64,000 bases of DNA from Planctomycetota bacterium (GTDB lineage Bacteria > Planctomycetota > Planctomycetia > Planctomycetales > Planctomycetaceae). Location of the stretch: assembly GCA_003388505.1 (NCBI GenBank), contig QQVO01000004.1, forward strand, positions 124,001 through 188,000, written 5' to 3'. Made by a program: the position numbers and the translations under genes. Every line of letters starts with the position of its first letter. Positions within the stretch are counted from its first letter, which is position 1. Under the pieces are notes generated by a model. It was not told the DNA's origin. It did not search any database and was given only the letters and a program-made list of their open reading frames with translations. Below are positions 60,430 to 64,000 of the stretch, one piece after another.

Positions 60430-63400
60430 ATGCTCAACCGTCTCATCGCGCTCTCACTTTTCGTGTCTCTCATCGGCGCGCCGCAGACCGCCCACGCGCA
60501 GCGGGATCTGAAGGTCATTCCCCCGCCAGATCCGGAACTTGAGCGGGAGACGTTCATCCTGCCGGAAGGGTTCGAGGTCAACCTATTCGCGGCCGACCCG
60601 GTGATCGCCAAGCCGATCCAGATGAACTTCGATCCGCAGGGCCGGCTGTGGATCGCCAGCAGCGAGGTCTATCCGCAGATCAAGCCGGGCCAAGAGGCGA
60701 CCGACCGCATCCTCGTCCTCGAAGACCTCGACGGCGACGGCGTGAGCGACAAAACGCACGTCTTCACCGAAGGTCTCCTGATCCCAACCGGCGTCGCGCC
60801 GGGCGACGGAGGCTGCTACGTCGGCGCCAGCACCGAGCTGCTGCATTTCCGCGACAACGACGGCGACCTCAAGGCTGATGAAGAGCGCGTCGTCCTCTCC
60901 GGCTTCGGCACCGAGGACACGCACCACATCCTGCACACCCTCCGCTGGGGACCGGCGCAACTGCTCTACTTCAGCCAGTCGATCTACATCCACAGCCACA
61001 TCGAAACGCCCTGGGGCGTCCGCCGCCTCAATGCGGGCGGCATCTGGCAGTTCCGTCCGGAGAACCTCCAACTCCAAGTCTTCGCCCGAGGCCTCGTCAA
61101 TTCCTGGGGCACCGACTTCGACGATTACGGCACGACCTTCGCCACCGACGGCGCCGGCGGAGAGGGAATCAACTACATCGTGCCGGGCGCGTCCTATCTG
61201 ACCGCCTTCGCCGCGCCGAGAATTCTGCACGGTCTCAACCCCGGCAGCCCCAAACACTGCGGCCTTGAAATCGTCGGCGGCAGGCACCTTCCCGAAGACT
61301 GGCAGGGCAGCTTCATTACCAACGATTTCCGCGGACACCGCGTCTGCCGGTTCGTCCTCACCGAGCAGGGTTCCGGGTTCTACTCGCAGGAGCAGCAGGA
61401 GGTCATCAAGTCCGACCACGTCGCGTTCCGCCCGGTTGATGTCAAACTCGGTCCCGACGGAGCGATCTACATCGCCGACTGGTACAACCCGATCATCCAG
61501 CATGGCGAAGTCGACTTCCGAGACCCTCGCAGAGACCACACCCACGGCCGCATCTGGCGGGTCACTTACACCGGGAATGAGACGCTTGATCGTCCCGACC
61601 TCGTCAACATGGAGACGCCGGAACTGCTCGACCAGCTTCGTTCGCCCGAACCATGGACCCGGCGACAGGCGAAACGAGTCCTCAAGGAGCGCGGCCCCGT
61701 GATTCTCCCCAACCTGAAGGCCTGGGCCCACCGCCTCGACAACACGCAGTACGACGACCATCGCCACCGACTCGAAGCGCTCTGGATGTACCAAGCGCTC
61801 GACGTCGTCGAACCGGAGTTGCTGTATTCCCTGCTCAATTGTTCAACCGCCGACGCCCGTGCGGCCGCCGTCCGCGTCATCGGGCACTGGCAAGACCGGC
61901 TCGACAACCCGCTCGGTTTACTGGAGACAGCCGTCTCAGACGAGCATCCCCGAGTCCGTCTGGAGGCGGTGCGGGTTCTCGGCGAGATCGCCCGCCCCGA
62001 GTCGGTCGAGATCGCCATGCAGGCACTTGATGCCGAAGTCGACGAATGGCTCGATTACTCCCTCTGGCTCACCGCCCGTGATCTGGCCCCGGTCTGGCAG
62101 CCGGCTCTGCAAGACGGGCAGATCGACTTCGGCGGCAACGCCCGCCACCTCGCGTTCGCACTCAAATCGGCCGGGTCGACGGCGGCGGTCCCCAGTCTCA
62201 CCAGACTCCTCGTCGCGGGCGAAGTGAGCGACGCCGATCTGCCGGGTGTGCTCGACGTCATTGGCGAATTCGGAAGCCCCGACGATTTGCGCATCGTTTT
62301 CGAGCAGGCTCTCTCTGCTGCGGAGCAGTCGCCCGGCATCTCCGCTGCCTGTCTGCAGTCTCTCCTGAATGCTCACGCCCGGCGCAGCGTCACTCCGGCC
62401 GGCGATCTGACGCCTCTGTCAACCGCGATCGATTCCCAACACCCGAACGTCAGCAGCGCCGCCGTCCGATTGGCGGGCGCGTGGCGTATCGCCGACCTGT
62501 GGCCCAAGGTTGTCGCGATCGCAGAAGATGCTCAGACCAACGGGTCGCGCCCCGCAGCCGCCATGCAGGCCATTGCCGCCTACGGATCGGATGAGGCGGC
62601 CGACTTGCTTCAAACGATTGCTGAATCAGATCGCCCGCCTCCGGTCCGTCAGGCCGCCATCGTGAATCTGATTGCGATCCGTCCACAGGCCGCTGCGGCT
62701 GCCGCCGTCAACTTTGTCGAGTCGCTCCAGCGCGGCGAAGGCGCCGAACCGCTGTTCCGCGCATTTCTCGCCCGTCAGGACGGAGCGAACCGGCTGACCG
62801 CTGCGCTCGCTGACAAGACGATCCCCGAAGACGTCGCCGTCATCGCCCTGCGAACCGTCACTGCCTCCGGGCAACAGTTTCCCGAACTCGTCGCCGCGCT
62901 CACGGCCGCCGGCAATATCACCAGCGGACCGCGCAAACTCTCGGCTGAAGAAATGCAGGCTATGGTGGAGTCGGTCCAGAACATCGGCGACCCGGCGCGC
63001 GGCGAAGCGGTCTTCCGCCGCGCCGAGCTGGCCTGTTTCAAATGCCATGCCATTGGCAACGCGGGCGGAGTCGTCGGTCCGAATCTCGTCAGCCTCGGCG
63101 CGACGGCCCAGTTAGATTACCTGATCGACTCCATCCTCGACCCCAACAAGGCCGTCAAGGAGAACTACCACACCGTCGTCGTCCTCACCGATGAGGGCCA
63201 GGTATTCTCCGGCATCAAGGTCCGCCAGAGCGATACGGACCTCATCCTCCGGGACGCCGAAGACAAGGAGATCGCCGTCCCGCTCAATCAGATCGAAGAG
63301 CAATCGCCCGGCGTCTCTCTCATGCCGACCGGCGTTGTGGACAAGCTCACGCAGCAGGAGTTGTCGGACCTCATCGCGTTCCTTTCCGCGCTGGGGCGTC

Positions 63401-63882
63401 TGCCGGAGTACACCATCGGCCAGAACCAGGTCGCGCGCCGCTGGGATGTCTTGCTGCCGACCGACCAGACTGTCTTTCGGCTCCGTCGCACCAGCTACGC
63501 CGCAGCCGCGAGCGATCATCCCGAACTCGCCTGGCAGCGGATCTACAGCCGGGTCTCGGGCGACGTGCCGCTCGCGGAACTCCCGGAGATCCGCGTTCCC
63601 GGCCGCGTCCCGCCCGACGGCCGGGGCATGTCGTTCCTCCGCTGCGAGATCGAAGCCGCGGGGGCGAACAACGCTCGGCTTCTTCTCAATTCCCCCGACG
63701 GTCTCTCCGCCTGGCTCGACGAGCAACCGCTCGATCTCGCAGCCGAAACGGAAATCATGCTCACCCCCGGCCGCCACCGCCTCACCATCGGGATCGATCG
63801 TTCCGTGCGAACCGACGACCTGCGCGTCGAACTCAAAACCCCAGCCGGCGCACCCGCCGTCCAATTCGTCGGCGGCAAATGA
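60430..63882 (+). CDS. PVC-type heme-binding CxxCH protein with HEAT repeats
   Basis: 1150 residues from the ATG at 60430. Signal peptide (LIALSLFVSLIGAPQTAHAQ). Residues 40-420 are the membrane-bound dehydrogenase-type beta-propeller (LPEGFEVNLFAADPVIAKPI, LDGDGVSDKTHVFTEGL, DVKLGPDGAIYIADWYNPII). About 430-830 are HEAT-like helical repeats. A cytochrome c module follows with CFKCH at 869-873 (GEAVFRRAELACFKCHAIGN) and a distal ligand region. The last 160 residues are a beta-rich domain (RHRLTIGIDRSVRTDDLRVE). Such proteins are a hallmark of planctomycetes and are thought to oxidise sugars or other substrates in the periplasm, passing electrons to the heme. Confidence 0.92.
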   Translation: MLNRLIALSLFVSLIGAPQTAHAQRDLKVIPPPDPELERETFILPEGFEVNLFAADPVIAKPIQMNFDPQGRLWIASSEVYPQIKPGQEATDRILVLEDLDGDGVSDKTHVFTEGLLIPTGVAPGDGGCYVGASTELLHFRDNDGDLKADEERVVLSGFGTEDTHHILHTLRWGPAQLLYFSQSIYIHSHIETPWGVRRLNAGGIWQFRPENLQLQVFARGLVNSWGTDFDDYGTTFATDGAGGEGINYIVPGASYLTAFAAPRILHGLNPGSPKHCGLEIVGGRHLPEDWQGSFITNDFRGHRVCRFVLTEQGSGFYSQEQQEVIKSDHVAFRPVDVKLGPDGAIYIADWYNPIIQHGEVDFRDPRRDHTHGRIWRVTYTGNETLDRPDLVNMETPELLDQLRSPEPWTRRQAKRVLKERGPVILPNLKAWAHRLDNTQYDDHRHRLEALWMYQALDVVEPELLYSLLNCSTADARAAAVRVIGHWQDRLDNPLGLLETAVSDEHPRVRLEAVRVLGEIARPESVEIAMQALDAEVDEWLDYSLWLTARDLAPVWQPALQDGQIDFGGNARHLAFALKSAGSTAAVPSLTRLLVAGEVSDADLPGVLDVIGEFGSPDDLRIVFEQALSAAEQSPGISAACLQSLLNAHARRSVTPAGDLTPLSTAIDSQHPNVSSAAVRLAGAWRIADLWPKVVAIAEDAQTNGSRPAAAMQAIAAYGSDEAADLLQTIAESDRPPPVRQAAIVNLIAIRPQAAAAAAVNFVESLQRGEGAEPLFRAFLARQDGANRLTAALADKTIPEDVAVIALRTVTASGQQFPELVAALTAAGNITSGPRKLSAEEMQAMVESVQNIGDPARGEAVFRRAELACFKCHAIGNAGGVVGPNLVSLGATAQLDYLIDSILDPNKAVKENYHTVVVLTDEGQVFSGIKVRQSDTDLILRDAEDKEIAVPLNQIEEQSPGVSLMPTGVVDKLTQQELSDLIAFLSALGRLPEYTIGQNQVARRWDVLLPTDQTVFRLRRTSYAAAASDHPELAWQRIYSRVSGDVPLAELPEIRVPGRVPPDGRGMSFLRCEIEAAGANNARLLLNSPDGLSAWLDEQPLDLAAETEIMLTPGRHRLTIGIDRSVRTDDLRVELKTPAGAPAVQFVGGK

Positions 63883-64000
63883 CCCCGGCGAACGGCCTGC
63901 CCAGCACCATCCAGGCGAGCGGCGCGGCGTCAGCCCGCCGATCCCTGCTGAGGTAACATCGTTGTCTCAGTCGTGTTTCCCGCGCAAATGACGGATTCCC

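Overview
The window reads as a chromosomal segment of a planctomycete, probably a Planctomycetia/Planctomycetales member, with GC in the low sixties by eye. Family content supports this: a PVC-type CxxCH cytochrome dehydrogenase next to an SGNH hydrolase, DUF1571 and TIGR03009 secreted proteins, the futalosine-pathway enzyme MqnE, single-chain glycyl-tRNA synthetase, and a division-gene fragment (rsmH, LysM protein, ftsL-like, ftsI) with no ftsZ nearby. There are no rRNA genes, tRNA genes, CRISPR arrays, prophage or complete insertion sequences. Roughly 53 protein genes cover most of the sequence. Taxonomy is inferred from gene families, not from a marker comparison.

Layout. 1-9.5 kb: truncated MFS transporter, LysM protein, stand-alone LigD-type phosphoesterase domain, secreted proteins, slyX, and a leftward group of methyltransferase, STAS protein, conserved unknown and SNF2 helicase. 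9.7-18 kb: an ECF sigma/anti-sigma pair, a metal-ligand-less M24-fold protein, DUF1571, a lipoate ligase-like protein, MqnE, and a DUF4058 gene broken by one extra base in a nine-base homopolymer. 18-26 kb: DUF1805, a VOC protein, and a tight leftward run of methyltransferase, XhoI/PaeR7I-type endonuclease, coaX and a shortened MnmE-like GTPase, followed by the pntAA-pntAB-pntB transhydrogenase genes. 26-34 kb: a sigma-70 factor with several helix-turn-helix-like segments in front of its sigma core, then the division fragment. 34-44.5 kb: GH57 enzyme and glycogen synthase, an EF-hand protein in an Arg/Asp/Pro-rich repeat, queA, polA, and a 2-hydroxyacid dehydrogenase. 44.7-48 kb: one TadG/vWA and two TadE-like proteins. 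48-58 kb: uronate isomerase-like amidohydrolase, FHA-GAF-PP2C phosphatase, TIGR03009 protein, MobA-like transferase, ftsH, glyQS. 58-64 kb: DUF433/DUF5615 pair, small membrane protein, SGNH hydrolase, and the large PVC cytochrome protein.

The most unusual content is between genes. At least three families of dispersed, non-coding, structured repeats recur here. Family A is about 110 bp with four full and two partial copies. Family B is about 105 bp with two copies. Family C is about 95 bp with two copies whose paired bases co-vary. Single examples of other palindromic repeats are also present, including long hairpins at 48275-48351 and 60280-60371 and a 20-bp perfect inverted repeat at 799-913. 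One stretch (about 48118-48216) looks like a structured small RNA or leader ending in an intrinsic terminator. The repeats sit at gene ends, inside the pnt operon, and in one case over the start of a coding sequence.
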